A stretch of DNA of 35,912 bases. It comes from Rhodocyclaceae bacterium UBA1310 (GTDB taxonomy: Bacteria > Pseudomonadota > Gammaproteobacteria > Burkholderiales > Rhodocyclaceae). This document shows, one piece after another, positions 7,290 to 15,576 of this stretch (the stretch's first letter is position 1; each line of letters starts with the position of its first letter). The notes beneath the pieces were generated by a model that was given only the letters and a program-made list of their open reading frames with translations, was not told where the DNA came from and did no database searches. The stretch is taken from contig DBTS01000047.1 of assembly GCA_002307175.1 (NCBI GenBank), forward strand, positions 567 through 36,478. Reading direction: 5' to 3'. A program made the position numbers and the translations under genes.

Positions 7290-7766
7290 TCAAGAGATCA
7301 GCTTGTTGAGAATCGCTATGAACATCCGCTGTTCCTCGCCGCTCAGGGCGCCGAACATTTCATCGCGCACGGAAGCTTCATGTGCTTCTGCAGCCCGGAG
7401 TTCCTCGCGCCCCGCATCGGTGATTTCGAGTAGATTGCGGCGTCTATGACGGGGATCATCAATCCGCCGCAATACCCCCTTCTTTTCCAGGCGCGCGAGC
7501 AACTCAGCCAGTGTTGCTGGATCGATGGCTGTAATTTCGCTGAGGCGTGACTGGTTGAGTCCTTCAATCCTGCTGATTGCCAGCAATACCGCGAATTGAG
7601 GGGCAGACAGGTTGGGTACTGCGTTCTGCCATGCGCGGGTATATCGTTGCAGGGTTCTACGCAACAGATGCAAGGGCGCATCATGCATGGCCGCAATGAC
7701 TGCCTGAACCGACTCTTCGTCGATATCGCCTGAATTCTCGGCAGGATGGGAAACCGTCGATTTCAT
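7290..7766 (-). CDS. MarR-family transcriptional regulator
   Basis: The protein has 158 residues from ATG 7766; the frame is open further upstream, but that part overlaps the preceding gene and looks non-coding. Helices about 55-110 form the winged HTH: APQFAVLLAISRIEGLNQSRLSEIT, recognition helix IDPATLAELLARLEKKG, and wing RRIDDPRHRRRNLLEITDAG, the classic MarR wing with DxRxRR. The long C-terminal helix mediates dimerisation. It lies 49 bases downstream of the yhbP-like gene on the same strand, so the two are probably cotranscribed. The ligand is unknown; many family members respond to phenolic compounds, and a UbiD/UbiX decarboxylase pair lies just upstream. Confidence 0.9.
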   Translation of the reverse strand: MKSTVSHPAENSGDIDEESVQAVIAAMHDAPLHLLRRTLQRYTRAWQNAVPNLSAPQFAVLLAISRIEGLNQSRLSEITAIDPATLAELLARLEKKGVLRRIDDPRHRRRNLLEITDAGREELRAAEAHEASVRDEMFGALSGEEQRMFIAILNKLIS

Positions 7767-7815
7767 TGTCGTCTTGGGGTTCTGACTGTGAAGATGGCTG
7801 GAAAGTGCCGACGGA

Positions 7816-8274
7816 TCAGTTGTTCGACGTATTGTCGTCGAGAATGATTTTGGTGCCGAACCCGAGTGTGTTGTCGGTGAACTTACCATAGTCGATCTGC
7901 AGTCGCCAGATTGGTGCTCTCGCAGCGAGGGCGATGGGGAAGCGCCGGCAATAAAGTCCTTTTGCGGCCGACCGTTCAGCCCCTTCGAGTTGACGGGATG
8001 TGGCGGAAAACTGGAAGCCACGTATCTTCGCCACGTTGGCCGTCTGATCTGCAACGGTGCCGGAGATCCGGGGCTGGGCCAGCATCAATTTGGCGTGGCG
8101 GGTGCTGTCTTCTGTCATGATGAAGAAACTGCGCTGTTCTTCCGAGAAGACATAGAAACACGAGGCACACCATAGATCACCATCGTGTGCGGCTGCCAGC
8201 GTCAGCACATGGTGATCGTCGAGATAGGCAAAAACCTTTGCGTATCGGGGGTCGGCGGGGTTTGTAGTGGTCAT
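7816..8274 (-). CDS. yhbP: YhbP/UPF0306 family protein (PNPOx-like split barrel)
   Basis: The protein is about 152 residues from ATG 8274 (a GTG at 8292 would add six). It closely follows the E. coli YhbP pattern as I remember it: HHVLTLAA, the DLWCASCFYVF strand, FFIMTEDSTRHAKLM, a GTV strand, IRGFQFSATSRQLEG, YCRRFPIA, APIWRLQIDYGKFTDNTLGFGTK. The fold is the pyridoxamine-5'-phosphate oxidase-like split barrel, which often binds flavin; the biochemical role of YhbP is not established. It lies upstream of marR in the same direction and downstream of ubiD. Confidence 0.9.
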   Translation of the reverse strand: MTTTNPADPRYAKVFAYLDDHHVLTLAAAHDGDLWCASCFYVFSEEQRSFFIMTEDSTRHAKLMLAQPRISGTVADQTANVAKIRGFQFSATSRQLEGAERSAAKGLYCRRFPIALAARAPIWRLQIDYGKFTDNTLGFGTKIILDDNTSNN

Positions 8275-8334
8275 GGCGGGGCTTTTGGTCACTGCCCGGA
8301 ATTGTATCCTGGAGCAGTGACGAGGTTCAGGGGC

Positions 8335-9798
8335 TTACTTGCCCCACAGCGCAATCACACGCTCCTGGATTTCCTTCGGATAGGCCCCTTCGAAGGAGCT
8401 GTGTGCCAGTCGACCATGCCCTGGTGCAGGCAGCAGGCAGTCGTGTGCGATGCGTTCGGCGTGGTGATGGTGGCGTTCCTCTTCTGTATAGGCTGTGATC
8501 AGCGGCAGCACCGGCCCTTCGGAAATGTATGCACGCTTCGTCGGATGGCAGCGGGTGGCCAGTGCCCACAGATAGTCTGCGGTTTTGGTCGGGTCGATGT
8601 CATCGTCGAGAATATAGATGATGGGAACAGTCAGGCCGAACTTTGTATTCCAGATGACTTCGGCAATCATCGCGGTGAATTTCTCGCTGCTTATGCCTGG
8701 AAGTTTTTCGCGCCAGTCTGCGGGCACTGTCACGAGCAGCCAGTGGTTGGCCATCTCCAGCGGTTGCCAGGCAGCTGTAACGGGGATTTTGGCGTCTTGC
8801 AGCAGGCCGATGACTTCGGCACTGTCAGCAACAGCAATGGCCGTATGGAATTCATCAACAGGGCGACCTTCCGGAATGAAAGGCCAGATTGCGCCATTCC
8901 GGTAGGTGATGCAATCAACATGATAGACCGGCTGCATGCTGGTATCGGTGACGATATAGCCTGGGTATTCGCCGAAAGGTCCTTCGACGGCTTCACGTTC
9001 CAGCGAGAGATGGCCTTCAATGACAATTTCTGCGCTTGCCGGCACTTCCAGGTCTAGCGTTTCGCAGCGTACGACTTCGATAGGCTCGCCAAAATGGCCG
9101 CCGAGGTAGTCGGCCTCATTGATATAGTCTGCGAGGGGCATTGAGGAGACGATGGGCATCGCCGGCTCGCAGCCCTGCACCAGGGCATACGGCATGGGCT
9201 TGCCGATCTTGCGCCATTCTTCCCAGATCTTGGCGATATGCTGTGGCAGCATGATGAGCCCGGTCATGCGATGGGCATCAATTTTCTGGATACGGGCGAT
9301 GGACCAGTTGGTCCACTTGCCATCAGGCGTCTTGGCGACGATGGTACCCCAGGTGTTGCAGTAGGGGCCACCGTCACCTTCGTGCAGGTAAGGGATCGGG
9401 AACAGATCAAGGCTGGCGTCCTTGCCATGCAGAATGTTTTCCTTGCATGGGGCAGTTGCCACCCGCTTCGGCGGCACCGGTTTGGCTTTGCGTGAGCGGG
9501 CGAGACTATCCACGATCTCGCGCCACGACGCCGATGCCGGAAGCCCCACGGAAAGCGCGACACGGGCGGCAGGCATGCCGGCCACCGAACTCAGGGAGGC
9601 CGGTGCGCCCATGGCACGCATGCCTGGCGCGGCACTCTTGATGTTGCTGAAGAGCGGGGCAGGGGATTGCAGGTCGTAGCTGCGGCGTGCAACAGCAGCC
9701 ATTTCCAGGTTGGGGTCGACTTCGCGATTAACGTCCTGGATGTCGCCGAGTTTGCGTAACTCTTCGATATATTCGCGAAGATCCTTGATACGTTTCAT
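8335..9798 (-). CDS. ubiD: UbiD-family prenylated-FMN decarboxylase
   Basis: The 487-residue enzyme begins at ATG 9798, preceded by GAAAGGAAG seven bases upstream; the frame is open further but overlaps the preceding gene. The prFMN-binding region has GGPYCNTWGTIV and SIARIQ (Arg169), and the catalytic acid motif EGPFGEYPG (about 272-280) corresponds to the Glu pair of fungal Fdc1. UbiD enzymes decarboxylate, or reversibly carboxylate, aromatic and unsaturated acids. The partner UbiX lies just upstream, giving a two-gene unit for cofactor and enzyme. The pair could serve ubiquinone synthesis or a phenolic/aryl acid; pairing with a dedicated UbiX and a nearby MarR gene leans towards the latter, but the substrate cannot be read from sequence. 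Confidence 0.92.
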   Translation of the reverse strand: MKRIKDLREYIEELRKLGDIQDVNREVDPNLEMAAVARRSYDLQSPAPLFSNIKSAAPGMRAMGAPASLSSVAGMPAARVALSVGLPASASWREIVDSLARSRKAKPVPPKRVATAPCKENILHGKDASLDLFPIPYLHEGDGGPYCNTWGTIVAKTPDGKWTNWSIARIQKIDAHRMTGLIMLPQHIAKIWEEWRKIGKPMPYALVQGCEPAMPIVSSMPLADYINEADYLGGHFGEPIEVVRCETLDLEVPASAEIVIEGHLSLEREAVEGPFGEYPGYIVTDTSMQPVYHVDCITYRNGAIWPFIPEGRPVDEFHTAIAVADSAEVIGLLQDAKIPVTAAWQPLEMANHWLLVTVPADWREKLPGISSEKFTAMIAEVIWNTKFGLTVPIIYILDDDIDPTKTADYLWALATRCHPTKRAYISEGPVLPLITAYTEEERHHHHAERIAHDCLLPAPGHGRLAHSSFEGAYPKEIQERVIALWGK

Positions 9799-9844
9799 GT
9801 TCTTCCTTTCGGGAAAGGCGATTGAAAATGGGTTGCGAACTCGC

Positions 9845-10417
9845 TCAGTCCCCAGCCTGATCCAGACCCTGCCAGCGCTTTGACAGCTCATGCTCGACAC
9901 CGAGTGAGTCAAGAATGCGTGCCACCGTATGCGTGACGATGTCATCAATGCTGTGGGGCCGGTTGTAAAATGCAGGCATTGGCGGCAGGATCACCACGCC
10001 CATCCGGCACAGGCCCAGCATATTCTCCAGATGAATCTCCGAGAGTGGGGATTCCCGCGCCACGAGCACCAGCTTGCGACGTTCCTTGAGAGTGACATCT
10101 GCTGCACGCAGTACGAGATTGTCGGAATATCCCGAGCGGATGCCGGCTAATGTCTTCATGCTGCACGGACAGACCACCATGGCGTCGATCCGTACAGAGC
10201 CTGAGGAAATCGAAGCGGAGACGTCTCCAGAGGCGTGAACCACATCTGCCATTGCCGCCACTTCGGCGTAAGAGAAGTCAGTCTCCTGCTCGATGGTGAC
10301 ACGTGCCCACTTGCTGACAATCAACTCGGTAGTGACACCTGCAAGCCGCAGGGCCTGTAGCAGGCGAATGCCGTAGATGGCACCCGTAGCGCCTGTAATG
10401 GCAACGACGATTCTCAT
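9845..10417 (-). CDS. ubiX: UbiX-family flavin prenyltransferase
   Basis: The enzyme is about 190 residues from ATG 10417; a GTG at 10432 in frame is an alternative, and neither has a strong ribosome site. It attaches a dimethylallyl group to reduced FMN to make prFMN for UbiD. Family marks are TGATGAIYGIRLL near the N-terminus, SSGS, VCPCSMKTLAGIRSGYSDNL, the VLVARESPLSEIHLENM block and ILPPMPAFYNRP near the C-terminus. It ends 46 bases before the ubiD start and so is probably translated from the same mRNA. Confidence 0.93.
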   Translation of the reverse strand: MRIVVAITGATGAIYGIRLLQALRLAGVTTELIVSKWARVTIEQETDFSYAEVAAMADVVHASGDVSASISSGSVRIDAMVVCPCSMKTLAGIRSGYSDNLVLRAADVTLKERRKLVLVARESPLSEIHLENMLGLCRMGVVILPPMPAFYNRPHSIDDIVTHTVARILDSLGVEHELSKRWQGLDQAGD

Positions 10418-10598
10418 GGGCGGAGTACGCACGCATAGTGCGTCCGGAGTTATCGATAAATGTGAGTGTATATGAATATTCGTATACGAACAATAGGTGT
10501 TGAAAGGATAAAAAGGGTCTGCCGGGATGGCTCAAACCGAAGCGGTTTTGTCCTCCCGTCCTTTGATTTGTCCGTCGGAAAGGTGCCTGGAGACTGCT

Positions 10599-11741
10599 TC
10601 AGGGGTGCTGAAAAAGGATGTTACGGGATTCAGCCGCACCCAGTACGCAATCGACGTTGTGGCCGCATGCAGGGACGATGGTCATGGAGTGTCGGCCATC
10701 GGTAGCCAGAAACTGGCGGTCATAGGCGGCATAGGCGACGCCGCGTTGCAAGCGGTAAGGGCCTTGCTGCTGGGCTGCACAGGATTTGTCGAGAATGGGG
10801 TAAAAGCTGCCTTTGCGATCACTGCTATCCAGCTCGCCCTCCAGGTAATGGATATCGGCTGCTGCATAGTGCGCACGGGCCTCGCTGGCGCTGCGCTGCA
10901 GATGGGAGGGGAGGTGATTCGTGCCATATTTCCAGTTGTTGCTGGCCGCACAGTTGTCGCCGGCAGGCTGTACGAACCTTATGCTGCAGCTTCCCGGAAA
11001 AACGGCTGGGGTACCACAGTCTGCGGAACTGGCAGCCTGCCCACCGAGCTGCAGTCGCGGGCGCTCCGGATCAAAGTAAAGCCACGTTCCGGGGTCTGCC
11101 ACCACATAGCGCAAATGCATTCCCGCTGGAGCTTCGGCCGCAAAGCCGATCTGCCGCTGCAGCATCTGGGCACCCGCCGAAAATCCTGCAAACGTGATCG
11201 TAGTCAGGCTGGGCCACTGCTTTTTGAGTTCGCCGACAAGCGCGTCGAGCGCGGCAAACGAGCTGATCCCGTGTGGGCCGGCAGACACGCCACCGTCGAG
11301 CCAGCTCTCGCAGCTCCATAGTGCGTCTTCTGGCTGCGCAGGAGGCAGGCCGGGGGTATTGCAGTGTCCTGAGGCTTCAGAAGCCACTTGGAACAGCGGC
11401 GCAACGATCAGTGTGTCGGCAAGTCTGCCAGCCTTGCGGGCTGTTGATATGCCCGCCTGAAAACTAGCGTTGGCGTCGCGTGGATGCCCGTGAATGACGA
11501 TGAGTGCGTTCTGTGGTCTGGCAGGGGCGGGTTCGAGCGAAGCGTAGTAATGCAGGCTGCCCGCGCGATCAGGGAGCTCTAGTGAGCGATAGCAGTCCGC
11601 TGATGCTTCGATGCACGCCTCATTTTGTATATGGCCAGCTGCCATGGATATAGCTGGGAAGCACACTAGAAGGCTCGCTGCAATCAGCAGGCTGTAGCAG
11701 GTGTGCGGTGGTTTCGTGCTGGCTTGGCCGATGTTTTTCAC
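10599..11741 (-). CDS. Secreted alpha/beta-hydrolase-fold protein
   Basis: The protein has 380 residues with a signal peptide (hydrophobic about 17-35, ending AISMAAG). The GTG start at 11741 is supported by AGGAG seven to eight bases upstream. Hydrolase features are an HG oxyanion strand (VIHGHPRD, about 82-89), a nucleophile elbow GFSAG with Ser188, and a C-terminal His in ACGHNVDC (His361). Several Cys residues are spaced as if for disulfides, in keeping with export. Homologues might be esterases or polymer hydrolases; the substrate is unknown. It is divergent from the DeoR-type gene, with about 155 bases between, so the operators at 11843-11900 could in principle affect both. Confidence 0.78.
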   Translation of the reverse strand: MKNIGQASTKPPHTCYSLLIAASLLVCFPAISMAAGHIQNEACIEASADCYRSLELPDRAGSLHYYASLEPAPARPQNALIVIHGHPRDANASFQAGISTARKAGRLADTLIVAPLFQVASEASGHCNTPGLPPAQPEDALWSCESWLDGGVSAGPHGISSFAALDALVGELKKQWPSLTTITFAGFSAGAQMLQRQIGFAAEAPAGMHLRYVVADPGTWLYFDPERPRLQLGGQAASSADCGTPAVFPGSCSIRFVQPAGDNCAASNNWKYGTNHLPSHLQRSASEARAHYAAADIHYLEGELDSSDRKGSFYPILDKSCAAQQQGPYRLQRGVAYAAYDRQFLATDGRHSMTIVPACGHNVDCVLGAAESRNILFQHP

Positions 11742-11842
11742 GTGCGGGCTCCTGACGGCATGGGTCTTCGGTGCAGTGTTTTGCCTCAGCCGGATTAAGA
11801 GGCCAACCGGGAAATGGGACCAAGTTCGTGCGGATTATGAAC

Positions 11843-11856
11843 AATGTTCATATGAA
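11843..11856. promoter_or_regulatory. Operator copy 1 (AATGTTCATATGAA)
   Basis: This is one of two identical 14-base sites ahead of the DeoR-type gene. The core GTTCATATGAAC (11846-11857) is a perfect 12-base palindrome, and an overlapping GAAC-AAT-GTTC lies at 11839-11849. GlpR/DeoR-type regulators bind related TGTTCG-containing dyads, so this is probably the autoregulatory site of the downstream gene product. Confidence 0.65.
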
Positions 11857-11886
11857 CGTCACTAGCCCGTAACTTTCGGTGTCGAG

Positions 11887-11900
11887 AATGTTCATATGAA
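11887..11900. promoter_or_regulatory. Operator copy 2, overlapping the start codon
   Basis: This is an exact repeat of the 14-base site at 11843-11856, with starts 44 bases apart, about four helical turns, so two dimers could bind the same DNA face. The ATG of the regulator (11896) lies inside it, so bound protein would block transcription at the very start of the coding region. Confidence 0.65.
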
Positions 11901-12759
11901 AACGAATTCGGACATTCCGAACCAGCCTAGAAGCGACTGTGGTAGTGATGTGCGTCGCCGCATCATCCATCGGCAGGTTCTGGCGGAAGGATATCAATCC
12001 ATTGAGTCGCTTGCGATGAGTTTTGGTGTCACTACGCAGACGATCCGCCGCGACGTCAATGTTCTCTGTGAAAACGGGTTGTGTCGCCGTCTGCACGGTG
12101 GTGTTGATGTTTTGCTGGGTGATGAGAATCTGGCCTATGCCGCGCGGCGGACCATGCACCTCGAAGCCAAGCGCCTGATTGCACGCTGTGTCGCCGCACG
12201 CATTCCGCAGGGAGCATCGCTTTTCTTTGGCATTGGAACCACGCCTGAACAGTGTGCCCTTGCGCTTTCCCGCCACGAAGGCTTGCGCGTGATGACGAAC
12301 AATCTCAACGTGGCAATGGCTTTGCGCCATAGCAGCCATTGCGAGCTGACCATTGCGGGTGGGCGGATGCGTAACTCTGATGGCGATGTCATTGCTGGTG
12401 AAGCGCATGATTTCTTTACCCGCTTCGAGGTGGATGTCGGGATCTGCGGTGCCGGAGGGGTCACAGCAGATGGTGGTCTGCTTGATTTCAACCACGACGA
12501 GATCCGCATGCGCACGGCGCTTGTAGAGCATTGCCGGAAAAGCTTCCTGGTTTTGGATGCGAGTAAGTTCGGGCGTGGTGCGACAGTACGCGGCGGTCAT
12601 ATCACGGATGCCAGTATTGTTTTTACAGACCGCCCGGTCCCCGAATCAATTGCACACATGCTGCAGTGTGCCGGGGTCGAATTGGTGGTTGCAAACCCTG
12701 TTACTCCGCCTTTGAGTGCGGAATCAACCTTATCTTCCCTGAGGAGTACCCATCCATGA
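11896..12759 (+). CDS. DeoR/GlpR-family transcriptional regulator
   Basis: The protein has 287 residues. The N-terminal DeoR-type HTH (about 20-75) includes RRRIIHRQVLAEGYQSIESLAMSFGV, recognition helix TTQTIRRDVNVL and the LCRRLHGG wing. The C-terminal sugar-phosphate-binding domain has GIGTT, TNNLNVAMAL, GGRMRNSDGDVIAG, GICGAGGVTADGGLLDFN and VLDASKFGR. Family members sense phosphorylated metabolites such as glycerol-3-phosphate. It starts a six-gene operon; its stop overlaps the start of the binding-protein gene (ATGA). The likely role is to repress the operon until a phospho-compound is available, acting through the two operators in front of it. Confidence 0.93.
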   Translation: MKTNSDIPNQPRSDCGSDVRRRIIHRQVLAEGYQSIESLAMSFGVTTQTIRRDVNVLCENGLCRRLHGGVDVLLGDENLAYAARRTMHLEAKRLIARCVAARIPQGASLFFGIGTTPEQCALALSRHEGLRVMTNNLNVAMALRHSSHCELTIAGGRMRNSDGDVIAGEAHDFFTRFEVDVGICGAGGVTADGGLLDFNHDEIRMRTALVEHCRKSFLVLDASKFGRGATVRGGHITDASIVFTDRPVPESIAHMLQCAGVELVVANPVTPPLSAESTLSSLRSTHP

Positions 12760-13778
12760 GTCGTTCCCTTCTGCAACATACGCTAGCCTGTGCGGCGTTC
12801 TCGATTGTCGCGTTGGCGGGCGTGGCACCGGCACATGCCGAACAACGCGCGATCTGCTACAACTGCCCGCCAGAATGGGCAGATTGGGGCGGTCAGCTAA
12901 AGGCAATCAGCACACGCTTGGGTGTGGTAGTGCCGCCAGATAACAAGAACTCGGGGCAATCAATTGCCGCGATGATCGCCGAAAAGGCCAGCCCGGTGAC
13001 TGACGTGGTCTACCTCGGGGGTATTTCAGCAGATGCGGCAGTCAGTGCTGATGTCCTGACTTCTTATAAACCGAAAGCGTGGGACAAGATTCCGGCTGCA
13101 CTGAAAGATCCGCAGGGCCGCTGGTTTACGATTCACTCTGGCACGCTGGGGCTGTTCGTGAATACCGCTGCACTTGGCAAGCTGCCGGTTCCGCAAAGCT
13201 GGAACGATCTGCTCAAGCCGGAATATAAAGGCATGGTGGGTTATCTTGACCCGACTTCCGCAGCCGTTGGACAGTTGAGTGTGATGGCGGTGAACCTTGC
13301 TTTAGGCGGGAGTTACGAAAATCTGGACCCCGCGGTGAAGTTCTTCAAGGCGTTGTCCAAAAATGACCCCATCGTGCCAAAGCAGACATCTTATGCACGC
13401 GTGATTTCCGGTGAAATCCCCATTCTCATTGATTATGACTTCAATGCCTATCGCGCCGAATACACGGACAAGGCTCCCGTACGTTTCGTGATCCCCAAGG
13501 AGGGGAGTGTTGTGATGCCTTACATCATGGGGCTTGCGAAGAATGGCCCGAATGCGGCAAACGGCAAGAAGGTGCTCGATTTCGTGCTTTCTCCCGAGAG
13601 TCAGAGAATGTGGGGGGAGGCTTATCTGCGTCCGGTCTTTGCGGAATATCTGTCGGCTCAGGCCAAAGCTCATTTCCTGCCAGACAGTGATTACGCCCGC
13701 GCCAAGCCGGTGGATCTGAAGCAACTGGCTGCCGCCCAGAGCAGGATCGTTGATCGTTACAGAAACGAAGTGCAATAG
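12756..13778 (+). CDS. ABC transporter periplasmic substrate-binding protein
   Basis: The protein has 340 residues from ATG 12756, with GAGGAG nine bases upstream and a four-base overlap with the regulator. A signal peptide of about 28 residues ends APAHA. The body is a two-lobed binding protein of the ferric/2-aminoethylphosphonate/polyamine type (TDVVYLGG, TIHSGTLGLFVNTAALG, PQSWNDLLKPEYKGMVGYLDPTSA, LIDYDFNAYRAEY, KKVLDFVLSPESQRMW). It should capture a solute in the periplasm and deliver it to the two permeases downstream. The ligand is inferred from the GpdQ-like enzyme and DeoR-type regulator to be a phosphodiester or other organophosphate. Iron or phosphonate remain possible. Confidence 0.9.
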   Translation: MSRSLLQHTLACAAFSIVALAGVAPAHAEQRAICYNCPPEWADWGGQLKAISTRLGVVVPPDNKNSGQSIAAMIAEKASPVTDVVYLGGISADAAVSADVLTSYKPKAWDKIPAALKDPQGRWFTIHSGTLGLFVNTAALGKLPVPQSWNDLLKPEYKGMVGYLDPTSAAVGQLSVMAVNLALGGSYENLDPAVKFFKALSKNDPIVPKQTSYARVISGEIPILIDYDFNAYRAEYTDKAPVRFVIPKEGSVVMPYIMGLAKNGPNAANGKKVLDFVLSPESQRMWGEAYLRPVFAEYLSAQAKAHFLPDSDYARAKPVDLKQLAAAQSRIVDRYRNEVQ

Positions 13779-13921
13779 GCGCATCAAGGGAAATTGATTC
13801 CGGTGTTGGGCAACCCTTTTGCGGGTGACGCTTCCGCCGGAGTCAGGTGGACTGAATTTTTCAGCGTATCAGGATTTGTCGGGCGGCGTCGCAAAACGCC
13901 GTCCATTACTGGTTTGTCATC
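13779..13921 (+). other. Gap inside the operon, possible displaced permease N-terminus
   Basis: This 143-base gap is out of keeping with the tight overlaps of the rest of the operon. One plus frame (open from about 13819) encodes a basic stretch AKRRPLLV, typical of the cytoplasmic start of a permease, and runs to about 13920, where it is one base out of frame with the downstream permease. No ribosome binding site is seen before ATG 13922. Confidence 0.3.
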
Positions 13922-14719
13922 ATGATTGGAATGCTTGTACCGGCTGCGGCATTTTTCGCGGTTTTCTTTATCCTGCCGATGTTCCGTTTGTTCCTGGTTG
14001 GGGGCAGCGGTGCTTCCGGCTGGGCTGCGTATATGGCCATTGTTACCGACCACAGCTACTTTTCGTCTCTGCTTGCCACGTTTGGTGTGGCACTGATCAC
14101 GACACTAGCCTCCCTGCTCATTGGCAGTATCGTTGGAGTGTTTCTGCAACGTCACCGTTTTCCGGGGCGTCGTGCTCTGGTGGCCTTGATCACCTTGCCC
14201 ATGGCCTTCCCCGGTGTGGTGGTGGGCTTCATGGTGATCATGCTGGCGGGGCGCCAGGGGTTGATCAGCCAGCTGAGCATGGCACTTGGTGGGGGGCGGG
14301 TGGTGTTCGCCTATTCGCTGGTGGGGCTGTTTCTTGGCTATCTGTATTTTTCCCTGCCACGCACGATCCTGACCGTCATGGCTGCAACAGAGAAGCTTGA
14401 CCCCAAGCTGGAGGAAGCTGCACGTTCGCTTGGTGCCGGACCCTGGCATATCGTTCGGGACGTGATTCTTCCAGGGCTCAAGCCTGCGTTGATCTCGGCG
14501 GGGGCGATCTGCTTTGCCACTGCGATTGGCGCATTTGGTACGGCTTTTACCCTGGCAACCCGCATCAATGTGCTGCCGATGGTGATCTACACCGAGTTCA
14601 CACTCTCGGCGAATATTGCCATGGCGGCGGCGCTGAGTTTCGTTCTTGGCGCCTTGACCTGGACTGTACTGGCGCTAGCCCGCAGTGCCGCCGGGAATAC
14701 TGTGGCGGCTGCCGCATGA
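13922..14719 (+). CDS. ABC transporter permease, first subunit
   Basis: The inner-membrane protein has 265 residues as called, with about six hydrophobic segments. The coupling-helix EAA motif is clear (EEAARSLGAGPWHIVRDVILPGLKPAL, about 160-186) and marks the binding-protein-dependent transport permease fold. It pairs with the next gene to form the channel. The start at 13922 gives a protein that begins directly in the first membrane helix and has no visible ribosome site, so the true start may lie upstream or a one-base shift may be present. Its stop overlaps the preferred ribosome site region of the next gene. Confidence 0.88.
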   Translation: MIGMLVPAAAFFAVFFILPMFRLFLVGGSGASGWAAYMAIVTDHSYFSSLLATFGVALITTLASLLIGSIVGVFLQRHRFPGRRALVALITLPMAFPGVVVGFMVIMLAGRQGLISQLSMALGGGRVVFAYSLVGLFLGYLYFSLPRTILTVMAATEKLDPKLEEAARSLGAGPWHIVRDVILPGLKPALISAGAICFATAIGAFGTAFTLATRINVLPMVIYTEFTLSANIAMAAALSFVLGALTWTVLALARSAAGNTVAAAA

Positions 14720-14730
14720 GGAGGGAACAC

Positions 14731-15576
14731 ATGTTTCGCAAATCCCTGTTCGTCGCCCAGCTCTGCCTGACTCTGCTGGTATGCCTGTTCCTCATTGTGC
14801 CGATGCTGCTATCCGTGTTGGCCGGGCTCACTGAAAACTATTTCGTTGGTTTGAGTAGCGGCCTTACTTTCCGTTGGGTCATCCAGGTCTGGCAAGACTA
14901 CAGCGATACCATTTTTCGCTCTGTCTGGATTGCTCTGGCCTGTCTGGCCGTGAATCTGGTGCTCGGTGTGCCGGCTGCGTACGCGCTGCGCCGTGCGAAT
15001 AATCGATGGGCACGTGCATTCGAAGAATTGCTCGTGTTGCCGATTGCGGTACCGGGGTTGGCGACCGCATTGGCATTGATTGCCGCGTATGGTGGCTGGA
15101 GCGCATTGCGAACTTCCTGGCTGTTCATTCTGATCGGGCATGTGTTGTTTACGCTGCCCTTCATGGTGCGCTCGGTACTCGCAGTGCTCGGCAGCATTGA
15201 TCTCGAAACGCTTGAGGAAGGGGCCGCCTCGCTGGGGGCGCGTTTCATGCAGCGCTTTTTCCATGTTGTGTTGCCCAATTGCCGCGAAGGCATTCTCACT
15301 GGTGCTCTGATGGTGCTCACACTATCGATGGGGGAGTTCAACATGACCTGGCTTTTACATACCCCATTTACCAAGACCCTGCCTGTCGGCCTGGCGGATG
15401 CATACGCCTCGCTACGTCTTGAAATCGGCAGCGCCTATACCCTGCTATTTTTTCTGATGATCGTTCCCTTGTTATTGGCCATGCAGTTCCTGGCGCGCCC
15501 GCGTGGGAAATCCCGCAATGCGGCCACAGGCAAGCCCGAATCTCAGTCCATTATCAAGGAGCCTGTTACACCATGA
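14731..15576 (+). CDS. ABC transporter permease, second subunit
   Basis: The membrane protein is about 281 residues. ATG 14731 is preferred because GAGGAGGG (14717-14725) sits at the right distance; ATG 14716 in the same frame overlaps the previous stop but has no such site. Six membrane segments are seen. The EAA motif EEGAASLGARFMQRFFHVVLP (about 160-180) contacts the ATPase. The C-terminus is a short charged tail. With the preceding permease it makes a heterodimeric channel. Its stop overlaps the ATPase start (ATGA). Confidence 0.9.
   Translation: MFRKSLFVAQLCLTLLVCLFLIVPMLLSVLAGLTENYFVGLSSGLTFRWVIQVWQDYSDTIFRSVWIALACLAVNLVLGVPAAYALRRANNRWARAFEELLVLPIAVPGLATALALIAAYGGWSALRTSWLFILIGHVLFTLPFMVRSVLAVLGSIDLETLEEGAASLGARFMQRFFHVVLPNCREGILTGALMVLTLSMGEFNMTWLLHTPFTKTLPVGLADAYASLRLEIGSAYTLLFFLMIVPLLLAMQFLARPRGKSRNAATGKPESQSIIKEPVTP

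Noticed and set aside
8185..9057. Plus-strand open frame of about 290 codons over the ubiD gene
   Set aside because: It lies opposite a clear UbiD coding sequence, has a composition rich in Cys and His like an antisense translation, and no ribosome site.
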